From contig NC_031478.1 of assembly GCF_000006565.2 (NCBI RefSeq), positions 4,674,212 to 4,738,211 on the forward strand: a stretch of DNA of 64,000 bases. Reading direction: 5' to 3'. Made by a program: the position numbers and the translations under genes. Below, piece by piece: positions 41,201-56,200 of the stretch. Source of the DNA: Toxoplasma gondii ME49 (Eukaryota > Apicomplexa > Conoidasida > Eucoccidiorida > Sarcocystidae). The notes under the pieces were generated by a model. The model saw only the letters and a program-made list of their open reading frames with translations, had not been told where the DNA came from and did no database searches. Numbering within the stretch: position 1 is the stretch's first letter; each line of letters starts with the position of its first letter.

Positions 41201-44200
41201 CCGTCCTATAGAGGAACAGAGAAGGCTCGGCAGCATCTCACGCGTGCATGGCTTACCCGCCTAGCCTCCTTTCATAGTCAATGCTCCCTGGCTGTCTGCC
41301 CAGCTGCCCGCGCTGTAAGTGGCGCTTGTGCTACGTTGTAACATGATTGGCTTCGCCTCAAATGCACTGCAGGTTACTCATGCCCACCGAGGTCGACGAG
41401 TCCCACGGAGGCCATTTGCACCAAGGGACACTATTGCCCGGCTGGTGCAGCTGAACCGATTCCGTGTCCGCAAGGGCAGCACCAGCCTAACGAGGGACAG
41501 TCAGAGTGTGTAGCGTGCCCCGCAGGTAAGAATGATCTAAGGTCCTTCAGTACCAATTCTCAGTCTTGGCCGTCGCTCAACGGAACGTGGTGAGGTATAT
41601 TTCTTACAGCAGAAGCATGAGCTACCTTCATCAACGCGGCGGCTGCTAGGTTCAATTAACGAATGTCGTATGCACGTTCGCAACGCCGCTGACCCGCGTC
41701 TGCTTTTCATAATCAGCCTCGAAAAGATGAACCCATCGTTAGGTTCAGTGTAACAGAAGCATTGTTGACTAGCAATGCAGTGCTTGCGAGAAATCCGCGG
41801 AGCATCGCGGGCCGCCAGGGGACTGATGCAATGAAAACGTTCACTCCTTTACTCCTGAGAAAAGCGTCAGAGAATTCCTCCTCTCTGTGGTGAGGAGTGA
41901 CCCCTGCATTCTGTACACAGTGCTATGTTTATTTGTTTTCCAAGGTAAAGCTTGCGAAGCTGCGAAGGAACCCGCGGACTGCACAGAAGGCTACTTTTGT
42001 CCGGCTGGTACCGTATTTGCACATCAATTTCCCTGCCCGTCAGGGTCGTTTTCCGCTGAGCAGGGCAATATAAGCTCGGACGAATGCCAACCGTGTCCCG
42101 AAGGACGAGTTTGCGATGAGCCAGGGACGTCAACTGCCCAGGTTACGTGCCCTGAAGGTACGCTGAGCTGAAAGCACACGTGTGGCACTACGAAGCGAAA
42201 ACTTAACTATCCCATCAGAGTCCCTATTCACAATGCTACAGAGGGAAGGGTCCCGGTGGATGCTGCCTTTCCATGTTCGCCCAAAGCACCCTGCGATAGT
42301 ACCAAGCGGACAGTTCGTACGTACTCGATCACGAAGAACAGGCTGCCACATAGTCATGCAGACGTTCGATACCAGCCCATTTCCTCCAGTCACGGTATCT
42401 CAATATTCTGCGAATGCTGATCTCTCAAGTACTCTGCGATGTACGTTGAAATGCAACTGTTCGTATGCGGGTAGCCGAGACAATCCTGTGTCAACGCATT
42501 CTCGTCTGTTTTTTCTTGATGCGCTCTGGTCGTGCACATTCTTTCTTTCCTGTCCTTGTCAATATCGTGCAGGTTATTTTTGTCCGGAGGGAACTGACAG
42601 TCAATACAGTAATCCGTGTCAGGTGGGTGAATACTGCCCAGCTGGAGAAAGTGAGCCACAGATGTGTCCAACAGGATACTTCTGTGGAGCCGAGCGCTTG
42701 GCTCAGCCGTCAGGAGGTTGTTACGCTGGCTTTATGTGCCTCTCTGGAGCTTCTTCCCCGTCCCCGTTTGATGGCACTGTCAACGGGGAATGTACCGAAA
42801 ATATAGAAGGCGGTGAATGCCCAGCCGGCAATTTCTGTGTCCCTGGTAAGAAGGATCGGTAGCATCTGCTGTTTGGGATGGTTTCCTTATGAGTCAAAGT
42901 ATACGAAAACAATCCCGCTGACCATCCCTGTTGAGCTGCCTTCCACCATCTACCTATCACCCTCGCCTCGGCGAAGGCAATCGGCATGATGTCGCTAGTC
43001 GTCGTAATAATATCGAGGGGTGCTGGAAAGCTTTCAGCACGAACCGCGTCTGCCGCAGAGCGGGCTTCATACAACACGCCTGCGATAGCTGCCCAAACTG
43101 TGGCCCCTTCTGTTATGTAGATCAGTAGCACGCTTTACCAGTGCAGCTACCGGGTGCAGAGCTGCTGACGCCTGATCCAAAAAACAAGATATCTTTTAGG
43201 AGACTGAAAATCGATTGTGGCGCCATTAGTGCCTTCACCACGTCACCACCATATAGCCGTCAACAATCGCAAGTATGGAAGCGTCGGCTCTTAGGCAAAC
43301 AGTGGGAGCATTCACTCACCCCTCAAGCCACGTTCAGACTACTTTGAACAGTTCTACAAGTGTGCCGGTTCCACGTATAGCTTTTGGCCATGAAGCTTCC
43401 GGTGAAACAACGAACATTTCCATTCTGGTGTGGGCCACTGTAGCGAGCACTATTGATGACGTGGTTCGGTCCCAGAACCAGAAGGCCGCAAGCTTAACTG
43501 CACCTGGACATGCAATCGCAAACCCCAAAAAGAACAACGACATTTACGTCGTCGACGGGCAGGTGGTCAAAAAAATTGACGGACGTACAGGTGAGGTCTG
43601 AGCAGGAACGTCTGAGCCAAAGACGTACTGCCAATGTATATGTTTTTGATGGATGATGGGATCGTCCAGAAAGCATTATTTTAGCCTCTGCATCGAACCA
43701 GATCCTCATAATAGTAGAGCATAATTTCAAGCTCCAACGCCGGTACGGTGGAGGTCTGGAGCATATTGGTAAAGCGTGTGAAGCTTGTCGCCTGTACGTC
43801 AACACGGGAGAGAGCCAAAGACTCTATCAACTTACCAGGGGGTATACCCATGTGAACGTGTCTTCAAATATGCTACTGAATGAAAAATTCGTTGTCGAGA
43901 CACGTAGCGCTGACAGAAGTTTCAGTTTAGTAAAGAATCCCTGTTATGCATTTCCTCTGGGATGGTCTAGCTGACAGAGCTCGAAAGACATTGTGGACAC
44001 AGAATCTGCCAGCAGTCATACACATTTTGAAGACTCGACTGTCCAAAAAGCCATCTTGTTAAAAGTACGTGCTTGTCGCACATCATTGATGTGCAGGTCT
44101 CGTCACTGTCCTTATCGGCAGCGGAGCCCTCGAACCGTCGCTGGAAGCCGTGAATGGAAAGCCAGAACGCCTGGCGCTTGACGTTGCTGGGAACATCCTC

Positions 44201-47200
44201 TATATATCTTATTCCGGTGGGACCCGCAACGTCCCTTGAATCCGCGTCACGACCCGCATATCCTTGTACTGACCCAGATGGATTCTAGTCAAGTATAGCA
44301 GTATCATTTTTCTTTTGTTGCCAGTAGAAGCGAGTCAGGTTTCCTGGCGCTGTCGTAACACCACGAGTCCGTGAACTACAAAATCAAGACTCCAACGTCC
44401 ATGATTTTATTTCATCTCACAGCAGCATCCCAGATTCAGAGTATACCTGGCGTCGAACTCATTTCACGTTTTGCACTCACTAGGTGATAACTTCATCGAT
44501 ATTTCATCAAGGGTGGAGGAAACTCCTCTGCTGAAGCTTTTCCTTCCTTTTTGTGAGGTGTGCAATTTTTAGGAGAGTCAAAGATTCTCTCTTATGATCT
44601 GACCGAATCTACGAAAAAGGAATACAGTATTCCGAATCGTCCCGTCGGTATTGCCGTTGATAACACTAGCACCTTTCTATATATTGTGGAGCCTGATGCG
44701 CACAAGGTGGTGCGACTGAATTTGGCCACGGGGACTCTTTCTGACTGGCTGGGTAGTGGCCGCGCTGGTACGTCGCTTTCGCTGAATCTCCTCAAGCTTT
44801 ACTGTGACGGAATATTCATAGAGCAGTTACTCATATGCAGAGCAATGCCTGAGGCTTAAGACGACGCCTCATCAGATAATTTTTATGTTCGCTCACAAAA
44901 CCCAGTTCGCTGGCTCTGACGGGTTTGTTACACGTGCGGCCCCATGCATGAGAATAATTACGACGGTTCCCCCGCAGTTTTTAATTCGTGAACGCAGTCC
45001 GTCTGTATTTTCTCACAAGGACGCTATATGATACAGAGCACTGCCATATATGGCTGCCAACTTTCCTGTGACAGCCTGGTTAAGAGAACACAAGCAGTGC
45101 AACAGACTTTAGACAGGCCTTGTCTCGTAGAAGCTTCATTGTTTACGGCATACCAACAGCTGGTTGGAAGTGGGGATTTCAGAGGTCGAGTACGACAGCT
45201 TATCCGTGCCATATATTCAGTGCTGTTGTTTGCATTGTTTCAACCCGGCTGACGTATGCCCCCGCTGAATCGTCTCTTCCCACATCATCCCCCTTTGAGG
45301 CAGTCCTGTGCACACTCGGCTAGCGACGGTTACCGTCATCAGACCTCTTGCAGAGGGCGTGTCTCTGTGCTTGTCTCTGTAGGTTCCCAGTGCGGTGTAG
45401 GAGTACCTCTGGCGGAGGTGCAGCTAAACGGGCCACTAGATGTTTCGATCGATGACGAAGGATATCTATACGTTGCAGACACAGGCAATAAACGCGTAGG
45501 TCTAATGTCGATCACCGATGAAACACTCCATGACGTCTAACGGTGCCATAATAGAAACATGTATGTAGAGTCTTTTATCCTGTTGTTCCACTGAATGGAC
45601 GATCATGCGTCTGTGGTATCGCGCCTTGTGTCGGTCATGCGGCAGGAGTTTCCGCAAATTGTAGCATGTCCTGGGACTCCACTGGATCGCCAAAAGATCC
45701 CTTTCTTCATCTGAATCTTCAGGTTTTAATGGTTGACGGGACTCAAGCAATGCCGATACAAGGAGCCGTTGATGGGTCCACTCTATCGACTAGCAAGCTC
45801 GAGAAGCCGGTTGCCGTAGTAGTCATGCAGATGAATGCGGTGAGACGATAGGGGGAAATTTTGCAACATCGAGGCGTCACTAATGGCAGTTCGTGAAATG
45901 TCCAATCAGAGGTGGAAATTGTGGAATTGAGGCCGAAGATGGAACGTCAAGGCGGTTTGCCTCGGAATGCAGTCCGGGTTTGCGCCGTTCCTATCAGTAA
46001 TTCGTTGCCACTTTCGTTCTCTCGTTCCGTTCCACATGGGGCTGGTGTTTGGCTTGAAGATTACGCGAATTCCGGCTGTTGCGACCAGCAGGTTGAATGA
46101 TTCAGTATGGGATGAATGATACGAAGTGCGCAATCAAAAGGCTATCTATGCTGCATAGCGTTTGAAGTACTTTTCAAGCACATCCGGCTGACGGAGGTGC
46201 AGTCAGCGGTGGTCTAGATGATACTTCTCTCTTTTCTGTGGCATTGATTCAGGTCGACAGGTCTCTCCTCATTGCGGACGAAATCGCACAAAGGTAACGA
46301 CAATTCGGGCCCGCCGAGGTCATGATGAGCTTTTCGGTTACAGGGTCGTTCCACTTCCGTCACCGTCTGAAATACTTGTGTCTCGGTGGCGTGTGAGATA
46401 CTCAATTGCTCAAACCACTTAAGCAGGGATGGCGACATGGCGTCGACATGTAGATCACTGCCTGGATCTCGGGATTCTGATGACTTCAGTTCCACATGTG
46501 CACGCCGCTCACGACGTGCCGATATGTGCAAGTGCGGAGCCACGGTCGACGAGCTTAACATCACGACACTGTACTGTAGTCACAACGCTCAACCGAAAGA
46601 AGTGCTGCGCCATCGTGTCGCTAGTAGCAAGGCTGGAGAAGGCACCCCTGGGAAGCTCGGGTACAGGGAGCCAAAACACGTGCAAATTTAATGGCTGCAC
46701 AAGCATTTCAAATATCACCCGCAAGCATGCACTATGTAGAAGATTCAGCCTGATGAGAGATGGGTGTACTAATGAAATAGTGCAGATATAGTTGGTATAG
46801 GTTATTGCGTCGCGGGTCAGCTATGTGTTTGTCGGTGTAGAGAGCACAAACCGTAGGCGTAACGGGGCAAAGATGAACTCGGTTCTAACCATGGAGAACA
46901 TTGGGCCAATTGAGGTCTACCCATGTTTTCGGGCTCCTACGTTCAACTCGGGCTCTTTTGCCTTTGTAGTCTAGCTCTTGTCTCGGCGTTGCAAGCACCA
47001 ATTAACGGGAGAAAAACACCAGTGTTGCCACTGGCATAATACTGCGCATAGGCTCTCCTCAGTGTTCCTGAAAAAACGTAAATGGAATCGTGTATCACTC
47101 GATGGCAGCGAACCCACGGTTGCCCGGCATTGATTTAATTGTGTTTCAGAATTTGGCAAGTACAGCTTCCCTCAGGAATAATAAGCGTCGCAGCCGGCGG

Positions 47201-50200
47201 CGGAGCCTCGAACAGCCCTGTGCACGATGGCACGTTACCCGCAACAGGCTCCCAGTTAAACACCCCGAAAGCTCTGGGCAGAGGCACGCAGGTGAGATTT
47301 TACCATAAATGGATACTGGCACCAGTATTGACTCATGCACTAAACTGACGTTCTCAGCTTAGTATGCTTTCAGGTTCTTCCCTTTCTGCAGTATACGCAT
47401 AGCTGTGAGGCATCATCGTACACTGAAGCCCCACGCGTCGAGACGTTTTCGTTCTTCATGCAATGTACCAGTCAGTTCCGGTGCAAGGGTTTCTCACAGA
47501 TGTGTTCGTGTCGGACACACGGAGGTCGACATAAGGCCAAATACTGAAAATAGGGAGTGACTGACACGCTTCAGATACCCTTGCCAGGAGCTATTTGGAA
47601 CCTAAAGCAGCTACAGACATCCCTGTTCCGTTGAACACAGAAACAGAGATCATTCTGCGGCTGCACACACTATTACCCACAAACCAGCTTGAGACTCACT
47701 ATGGAGTGCGAGTGGCGTTTGGAACGAGAAGCGTATGTTTGGTAACAAAGAAAAAACTGATTCTGTATGGCGTGCAAAAGAAAAAAACGGTCAACTGGGT
47801 TTTCGAAAAATATCAGAGATATATATTTGTCCCGAGAATGTGACTTAAGACAGATGGTAGTTACCTTCCCATGGCTTTCTGCAAGGTTGACGGTCAAGTG
47901 TTCGACGTTCTAATTGGGGGTGAGAGGGCCAACAACCTCAAGCGACTCTCACTAAGTGCATCGTCGAGATACGTTGATGCGGCCGCAGAGCCGTGTCCTC
48001 CAGGTGCGTTTATGTTGCTAAACGTCATCAGAAGACGACAGACAGTTGTGCCACGAACCGCCTGGAACCGATGAAGTCGCAAGTCTGACAAATTAGGGAC
48101 GCAGGGGAGGTACCTCTACACACGAGCCAAGCACGTACAAGACGTAGCGGGCCGCGAGGTGGGACTTCCTTTGAAGCGGTAATTTGGCCAAGAACGTTGA
48201 CTCGAATTGCTGTGTAGACTCATCTATTTCTGGGGGTTTGAAGCAGCTGTCGATATACTTGTTTGCAAGCCAACCGCTGAGACTGAAACGCATCGACGTG
48301 CGTACGCGCAGAGGATACAATAGATGGTGGGCGTTACACTTTTTATCTGTATCCTGCCACAGCCTGTAATGACCCTTTGCTGCGACCTCAGCAGTTAACA
48401 CATCAACGATTTGGTTAGGGAGTTAGCTGCTAAACTCTTTTCCGGTGAAATCACTGTGCGACAAGAACCAACCTTACGCAGCTGTAGCCAACTGTGCTGC
48501 CATTTCTGTGGACAAACAGGAAGCTTCATGCCCTACAAAGGAGGCCGGAAGATCTCTGAATGCATCCCCTGTCCGGCTGGAATGTACTGCCAAGCAGCGG
48601 GTCAAGTCATGCCCTCTGGACGTTGCGACCAGTCATACTTCTGTCCGCAAGGATCATCGTCGCCGACAGAGAAGAAATGTCCATCTAATCATTACTGCGG
48701 CCGCGACGAAGGTATGTGTCCACAGGGAAGTTCTGGAGCACGAGAGCCACAATCTAATCACGTGAACGTTGTGGAGCAAGCGCATCAAGTGACAACATTT
48801 GCATGAGGAAACTGCGCAGTTTTGCAGCCAACAATCAGGACATGTGCGTGCTGCATACGGGAACGAGGGAATCACTCCTGGAGTATTAGCAACAGCAAAA
48901 CATTCATGTCGGTCTCGCTCGGACAAAGCATTCAGTGACTCAAGAATTTGCTTCCCGATTTTACCTTGCAATAACCCTTACTTTCTGCAGACGTGAACAA
49001 CGTGGCAGCAAATAAAAGCATCGGTACTACAAGCAGAAAGGACTGGGTGGAACCAAATAGACCCGAGAATGCAGTTGATGGAGCGTCGCGTCCCGACAAA
49101 GGATGGCTGTCGAAGCGTACACATGACGGCTCGCATGGCGTTGAAATCGAGCTAGATGCCTACTATGTTATCAGCAAATACAGAATCTTCTCTGGAGATG
49201 CCACAGGAACGAATGTAAGCCTATCTGCAAACTGTTAGCGGCATGCATTGGTCTCCTGCATCCGAATCACGGACGGCTGGAGCCTGTGTCCCGAGTGCTG
49301 ACTTGCTTGGTGTAGTTGAGATGATGTTCCTTCAGTCCGGAATCGCCACGCCACGTCCCGGACAACAGGGATGCACGGGCGAAGCAGGCCTGTGGCAGAT
49401 TTACATGTTCATACAACTTTCCGAGTAACCACTTGACTCGGAGAGTGCCCACCAGCAGTCTTGCATACATACGCTGGATATCACTATACCGAATGCACGT
49501 AACACGATGGTCATGACGATCAAAGGAGAACCTGAATCCGGGGAACCAAGACCTGCAAGATCTAAATCAGGATTACAACTCGTTCACTAGCCTTTATCAC
49601 CGTTCATAGGTCCCCCGTATTTGTGTGCACAGCCTAGGAATTGTTTGCCTGTGGTGAGTTCCTGTAAGTGAGAGAAATCACAATGTCTCTCGACTGCGAT
49701 GTAAACCTCGCTATAATCCATCAGGTAGCGAGAAACTTCTTAATTCTAGCTTGGAACGAACAAGCTGCGCAGTGGCTTCAAGCAAGCATCCCCGTAGAAA
49801 ACAATGATCAGGTTGAAGTTGAAGGTAGTATCATGGACGTGTATACTAACAAGGCACAGGTGGTGTTCAAACAAGACCAGGTATTTGTTGCCGAGATTGA
49901 GCTGTACGGGACACCTCTTCCCGGTAAGCTGATATGCTGCTTCAGTCTCTGTAAAACTATTCTTGCGACACAATGCGACAGTCCTCAGTTTTAAACAGTA
50001 GCCACAATCTGCCCCTACCATGTAACACTCCTACAAAGCAATCGTGGATGGTTACTGATTCTTTCTTTGCCAAACCCAGACTAACAGTAGCATGCCGGCC
50101 AAGGATGGAAAGCGCAGCACTACTAGCCTCTACCGCATACGATTGACCATGTTTAGAGAGACTAGATGATCCCAACTCAGCTCTCAGAAGCAACCAAGTA

Positions 50201-53200
50201 GCACAAGCACGACAACCATAGACGTGTGTGGGTATCGGGATTACTTGGTGGAGACTTTATGGGGGGCAACTTGAACCGCAGGTTCAGTTGTTTGCAAAGC
50301 CACATGTGTTTCACATCGTATGAAAGTCGTGCGCGTGTCAAGACTAAGCTTCTGGAACACTTCGCGACGACACATGAGTTGATAGAGGAGTGACACACTT
50401 ACGAAAACGCTAGGGCCCATTGCGTTTTGACGTTGATCTGCTTTTCTGCCTTCCAGGTGCACTGAGCCCCGTCACCTGCCCTCCAGGATCGTATCAAGAC
50501 GAAGAAGGACGAGCCGAGTGCAAACCTTGCCCAGCCGGCTACCAGTGCGCTGGTGGCACAGCTCAAGTGAAGGCAAGATATTGGCTGCGGTAGAGTGGAA
50601 TGCACAGTTAAATTGTTGAGCGCAAAGTGGCGCTGCCCTTGATGTCTCAGTCCCCGGGGATGGGCTTGTTTGCGTCTGTCACACGATAACCGGGATTATG
50701 GTTTGCGCTTCAGACTTCGACTGCTCTGATACAGTTCCTTCCTAAAACACTACTGCAGATGAACTCTTTAAAACACCACATATTGGTTCGACCATGGCGA
50801 CGTGACTCTCAGCGAGAACGTAGAATGAAAGCACGATAGGTGAGGTATGGATGCGTTTCTGATGTGCTTTGCCGATCGTGACAGGCTTGTGCACAAGGCT
50901 TCTACTGTCCAGGAGGCGTTACTATCGACGATGCGTTCCCTTGCCCTCTTGGAACGTTTGGACACAAGACAGGGTTGGCCTCTGCGTCCGAGTGCACGCC
51001 CTGCCCTTCTGGAAAGTACTGTGGAGAACGAGGGCTGGCGCGAGAGAGTGGAGAATGCTCCGCGGTAAGCATAATTGAACTGGCGCACACGGGACTCGTG
51101 TGAAGAAAATGGTGGGCCTCCTTGTCAGCATGTGACACCTTCGCGACCGTTGCACTACAGGCGACACTTTTTGTTCTTCGTGTGGCATGAGAAGTGTGGG
51201 TAGTCGACTTTAGTGGGGGTTTTGTTGCTTCTCGTCGACAAGGGAAGTTACCCATGCTCACTATGGTTCCCACCTATGACCAGAGACCTATGCTTGCGTG
51301 CGAGTGGATTCAGGGACACATCTGCTGGGAGGGATCGTGGTTAGCAGCGCCTTTTGCGGGCGATGTTAATCCGGACCTTGACGGTTCGCCAGTGCTTCTT
51401 AATGGCCAGTGCCCCAAAGGATTTTATTGCCCACAAGGCACGCCTTTTCCACAGCCTTGCCCGAAGTAAGAGTCGCTATCGGACATGTCCTACTGAAGTG
51501 CATCTGATTCAGCTGGCCCCTTTTTAAGTTGCGGGTTATGAGTTGGGCACACAAACATTTCTTGGAACATGTTCGATGTGGCTGCCTCGGTGGATGGTTC
51601 ATCGCAGCCCCCATATTGATGCAGTGGACTGTTATTGGTTTTGGCAAGACCACAAAAAACGAAATATGAAGGACGATCTCAGGCCCAGTCACGAATTGGT
51701 TTTTAATAAGAACGAATTAGGGTGGCGACAGGCGAGCTGTTGAAGCTACCGACAAGAGTAGTGCAAAGCAATGCCGACTGATATGCAGTTGTGCCTTTCA
51801 AACGTCGATGCCGACATGGTGTTTTGCCATTCGGAGCGCGCAGTCCCTTCACGGAAGCTCATTGACACCGCTTCTGCGAATGTATCTGTTTCAGGGCGAC
51901 CTACGCTGCGTTTGAAGGAGCCAAAGACCCGTCAGAATGCACCCCCTGCGCACCGGGATACGCCTGTCCGTCCAAAGGAGATGTTGTACCTTGCGGTTCT
52001 GGCTACTACTGCACTGGTGCAGCAGACTCAGCTTGGCCATCTGATTCAATTAGAGGGGGCATCTGCAGCCCTGGACATTACTGTCCTGAAGGCTCGTACC
52101 GTGAGCAGGTACGTCCAGTCTCGATGCATTCCGTCTGAAGGTGAAAATGAGAAAATTTGTGCCGGGTCCCAGCCGCATTCGTCAGTACCTTCAGAACCTG
52201 AATGTTTGAGTGTATCAATGGCTTCCGCAGACTTCCTCACTTCCAGAGAATCCTTTGGCCGCCGCTGTGATCCGCAGTGAGACTACAACGATTGAATCTA
52301 GTTCCTGTGGTCTCTGTTTCAGCCGTGCCCCCCGGGGGCATTCAGCAGTAGGGGTCAAGTAGAGTGCACAAGGTGCACGGCCGGGTATTACTGCGACACG
52401 CCGACGACGGCAGTTGTGAACCAACAGTGCACCGCGGGATATTTCTGCCCTGAAGGATCGGCATATCAGCGTCCCTGTCCTCTTGGAACGTTTTCGTCCG
52501 ACAGTGGAGCGAGTGCGTGCAGCCTCTGCACTCCCCGATACTACTGTGATGATGTTGGACGCAAATCCCCCTCCAACCTTTGCGAGGAAGGATACGTATG
52601 TGGAGGAGGAGCAATTGGGAGTCGGCCGTCGAACAAGATTTTTGTTGCTGGTGACAGTGACCGTTTTGGTGCATGCCCCCCAGGACATTACTGTGTTAGT
52701 GGGACGGACGAACCTACGCCTTGTTCTCCAGGAACGTATCAGGTACGATGCGTTGACTGTTTGCTTATCAGAGGTAATGAGTATGTGAGTGACGTTGCAT
52801 GAAGGGATAATTCATCTTCCACGTAATTGCCTGCTTCCACTTTCCGTTGTCTTGCCGTACCAGGCCTGGATGAATCACACACACTGGAATTTGTCTCTCG
52901 TGTCTCTCTGGTATAGAAGTTATTTCAGTGTCGGCGCCTTCTATCAAAGGACCGGTTCTGGGTTTGCCAACGCCCCGTTACTGTGATCCGAATTTTCGTT
53001 ACCAGAAATAGCTCTTCACTGGCGTAGGTGCTTCTAGGCAGGTCTCACACACACCGCCTCCATTCACGATCGAAGGGCATCGTATACCGCTTTTTATCTG
53101 CAGGCAGTGGTGATTTTCTGTGAGTCTGTCGTGTGTCATGTGCGGTCAGGACTCCGGTTTCGCTTCCTCCTGCAAGCCTTGCGTGCCCGGGAAATACTGC

Positions 53201-56200
53201 GGTCAGGCAGGCCTCAGCAGACCCTCCGGCGACTGCGCTCCCGGTATGTCGAACCAAAGACAGTTGCGCTCTACACGTTGGTTCGTCTTTGATAGCGGGC
53301 TGTTGAAGGTACTGATGGACCTTTGATTGGTTTCGGCATATGCTGCTTGCACTGGCGAAGCCGTCAGGTCTTCTTCGTTCACAATGTACAATGCAACGGT
53401 TCACGTAGACGTAGTTGCGGCCGCCGGCATGTTCTCCAAGAATGATGCTTTCATCAGAGCTCGTTTTTATAGTAGATGATGATTCGAGTGAGAGCGTTGT
53501 CTGGTTCAATGCTCGGTATCTCAGGGTATTATTGTCTCGAATCAGCCGCAGTGCCGAACCCCACAGACGGCGTCACAGGTGGTGTTTGTCCCGCTGGCTG
53601 GTACTGTCCAGCGGGATCATTCGCTCCGAAAGCGTGCCCGCGTGGACAGTATACCGATGCTGCAGCGCAGGGCGAATGCAAGCTGTGTCCTACTGGATCC
53701 GCGTAAGCATCAAACAAATCTTCCATCTTGCGGTGTTGCAAACGTTTCTGCGTGCAAGTCCCAACATGGTGGCAACAGTGAACAGCGTGCCCCTTGACGT
53801 CTGATCGAATATGGCCACTCTATCCCTGGGGAAAACCGCATTTCCCTCACAACACGTCCTGTAAAACAGCTGTGTGAGAAACGTATAAGTGACACGTTTC
53901 ACCCATGTCTGAGAAAACTGTTTGACCTTGCGGCTGGGCTGTGTTCGGGTGAACTTCCTAATTGTGGTTCCCACAGAGTGAATAACTGTGTTTTGAGGCC
54001 CTGGACGCGAAAGAATGCATTTCTGGTCTGCTCAGATGCTACAGCAACAGTCCACAGCCATCACTGTGTCCTCCTGGCCAGGTAGGAGGCTGGTTTCATT
54101 CACTCTGGAAACGTGCTTCAGGTCTTGGCGATCCATGGGTTGTGGCTCGCCTAATTATTTATTATCTGGTTTCATTGTTCCCACGAGGACTATTTAATAC
54201 AATCAATATCTTTCTCGACACCACTACATCTACACATGCATTTGTGTCCGTGGCAGAAGCACGTTGTGAGCTCCGATTTGTGCCCATGGAATATACTAGC
54301 AAATATCATTCACTTGACAGCATTCATGTTGGCTCAAGCAGACATCGGTTCATCCACTTGTCAGAGGTTGAACGTAGGTGCGGGGCTGCCATCGATCTCT
54401 ATTGTTGATGCCCGTTCCCTGGCTCATTTTTTGTCTCACCCTAGATCTGTCCCGCGGGATCTTCTGGCGGAACGACTTGCCCACCCGGATCTTATCTCAA
54501 TGTCGTTGGCGATGAGAACATACGACACAACGTTGACTTTGATTGCAGTCCTTGCCCAAATGGAAAGTACTGCCGTGCAGGTCTTATCGCTGGTGACTGC
54601 GCCCCTGGGTAAGCTCCATGTGTAGTGTTTTAGCCGGCGTGACCTAGATTCGAATCTCAGAGACTGAGAAGACACTGATAGGAACAGATCCGATCGAAGG
54701 TTACCTACCTTTCACCGGCAAATCTCCCGCAACTCAAGCACGATCGTATCCGCTGTCGCGTACTGGAGCTGCAATTGCTATGAGAAGGCTTCGTCCTTAT
54801 CCCTGGTAGTGTTGGTGAGTTGTCTTGCTTACAATCTCCGTCAATGAGTGAGCCGAGACAATCCACCACTGTGAGAGTGCACTGCAACGAATGCATGCAT
54901 TACGAGGCTGAACCATTATTCAAATACCAATGAAGGACTGACCGTTGACACTTTGCAACCAGGAACCTTGGAACTCTGCTGTGGCTCAAATTAGACCACT
55001 GCGGTTCTTATCGGGGCGGCATCGCGCTTCATGGATCTACTGCCTGTGGGCATTTAATCCTTTGCTGTTAGGCCAGCAGTGTGCTACATTTTCATAAATC
55101 TCCTAGGGGTGATCCATATCACGTTGTGGCGCGCTGTTTGACTACAGGTACTTGTGTGCACGCGGGAACGCGTTTGCCCACCCGAATGCGCTAGAAGGAC
55201 GAGCAGACTTTTATATACCACCGGATGTATCATCAAGCGGGAACTACCAGATCATCAATTCCGACAACTGGTCAAGTGACCAACCACTGTAGGACATCTT
55301 CTGCTTTCCCCCTTGCCGTGGAACGGACGCAGTGCGTTTCGATCTCCTGGTCCAATGTCCATTCCCCTCCCATGCTCAAAAATGATGGAGCAATATCGAG
55401 GCGTGGAACGTATTTTCTGCGGGTGAAATCGTAATAGTCAGCCTCAGTCATTGGAGGCCTTCGAATGGTCAGCTTTTGGTGAAGACGTCTCGTGCACGTG
55501 ATCAGCTCAGCGTACTTGGAGTGTGGCCACCTTTCATGGAACAGCATGTTCCCATGTCCAACGGGCCTGCTAGCGTTGCTCGAAGGGGCTGATGATCGAA
55601 CTGGGAAGCACATAGAAAGTGCTTGTGACACGAAGTGTGACAGACGGTCTTCTGGCCAAGGTGCTCTTTCTTTCATCTTTTGCCTTTCTTTCATCTTTTT
55701 CTTCGGTGTCACAGATATGGCGGAATACCCTGTCCGCCGGGACATTTTTGTGGAGGTGGCGTCACAAAGCCCGAGCCATGCCCAAAGGGATCCTCTCGCG
55801 TTGCTGCAGGTGGACGATACTCAGTTGACTGCTCTGAGTGCCCCGCTGGGTAGGAATATCATGCCTTGATGTTGCCGAGATAGAGGCCTTATCAATTCAA
55901 CTGCACACAACAAAGGAACGTGAAGACGACTCCACTTTGAGGCACTTTGGACGCATAGGCACACCCAGACCTGTGTCACTGTGCTCCCACACGAGAATTG
56001 ACGCAAGGACGTCTCTTCAAGAAGAATTCACTAAAATGAATTTTCGGATTCACGACGCTCTGTCGCTCGCATCACCCCGTACAACGTCCATGAGTGTGTG
56101 ACATGTATCACAATGACGGCCTAAGGACGGCCGCTCGACTATCGTGTGTGAAGTTTCACCTGTGTGTATTGTTCGCACGGTACACAGTTGTCACTCGTTC

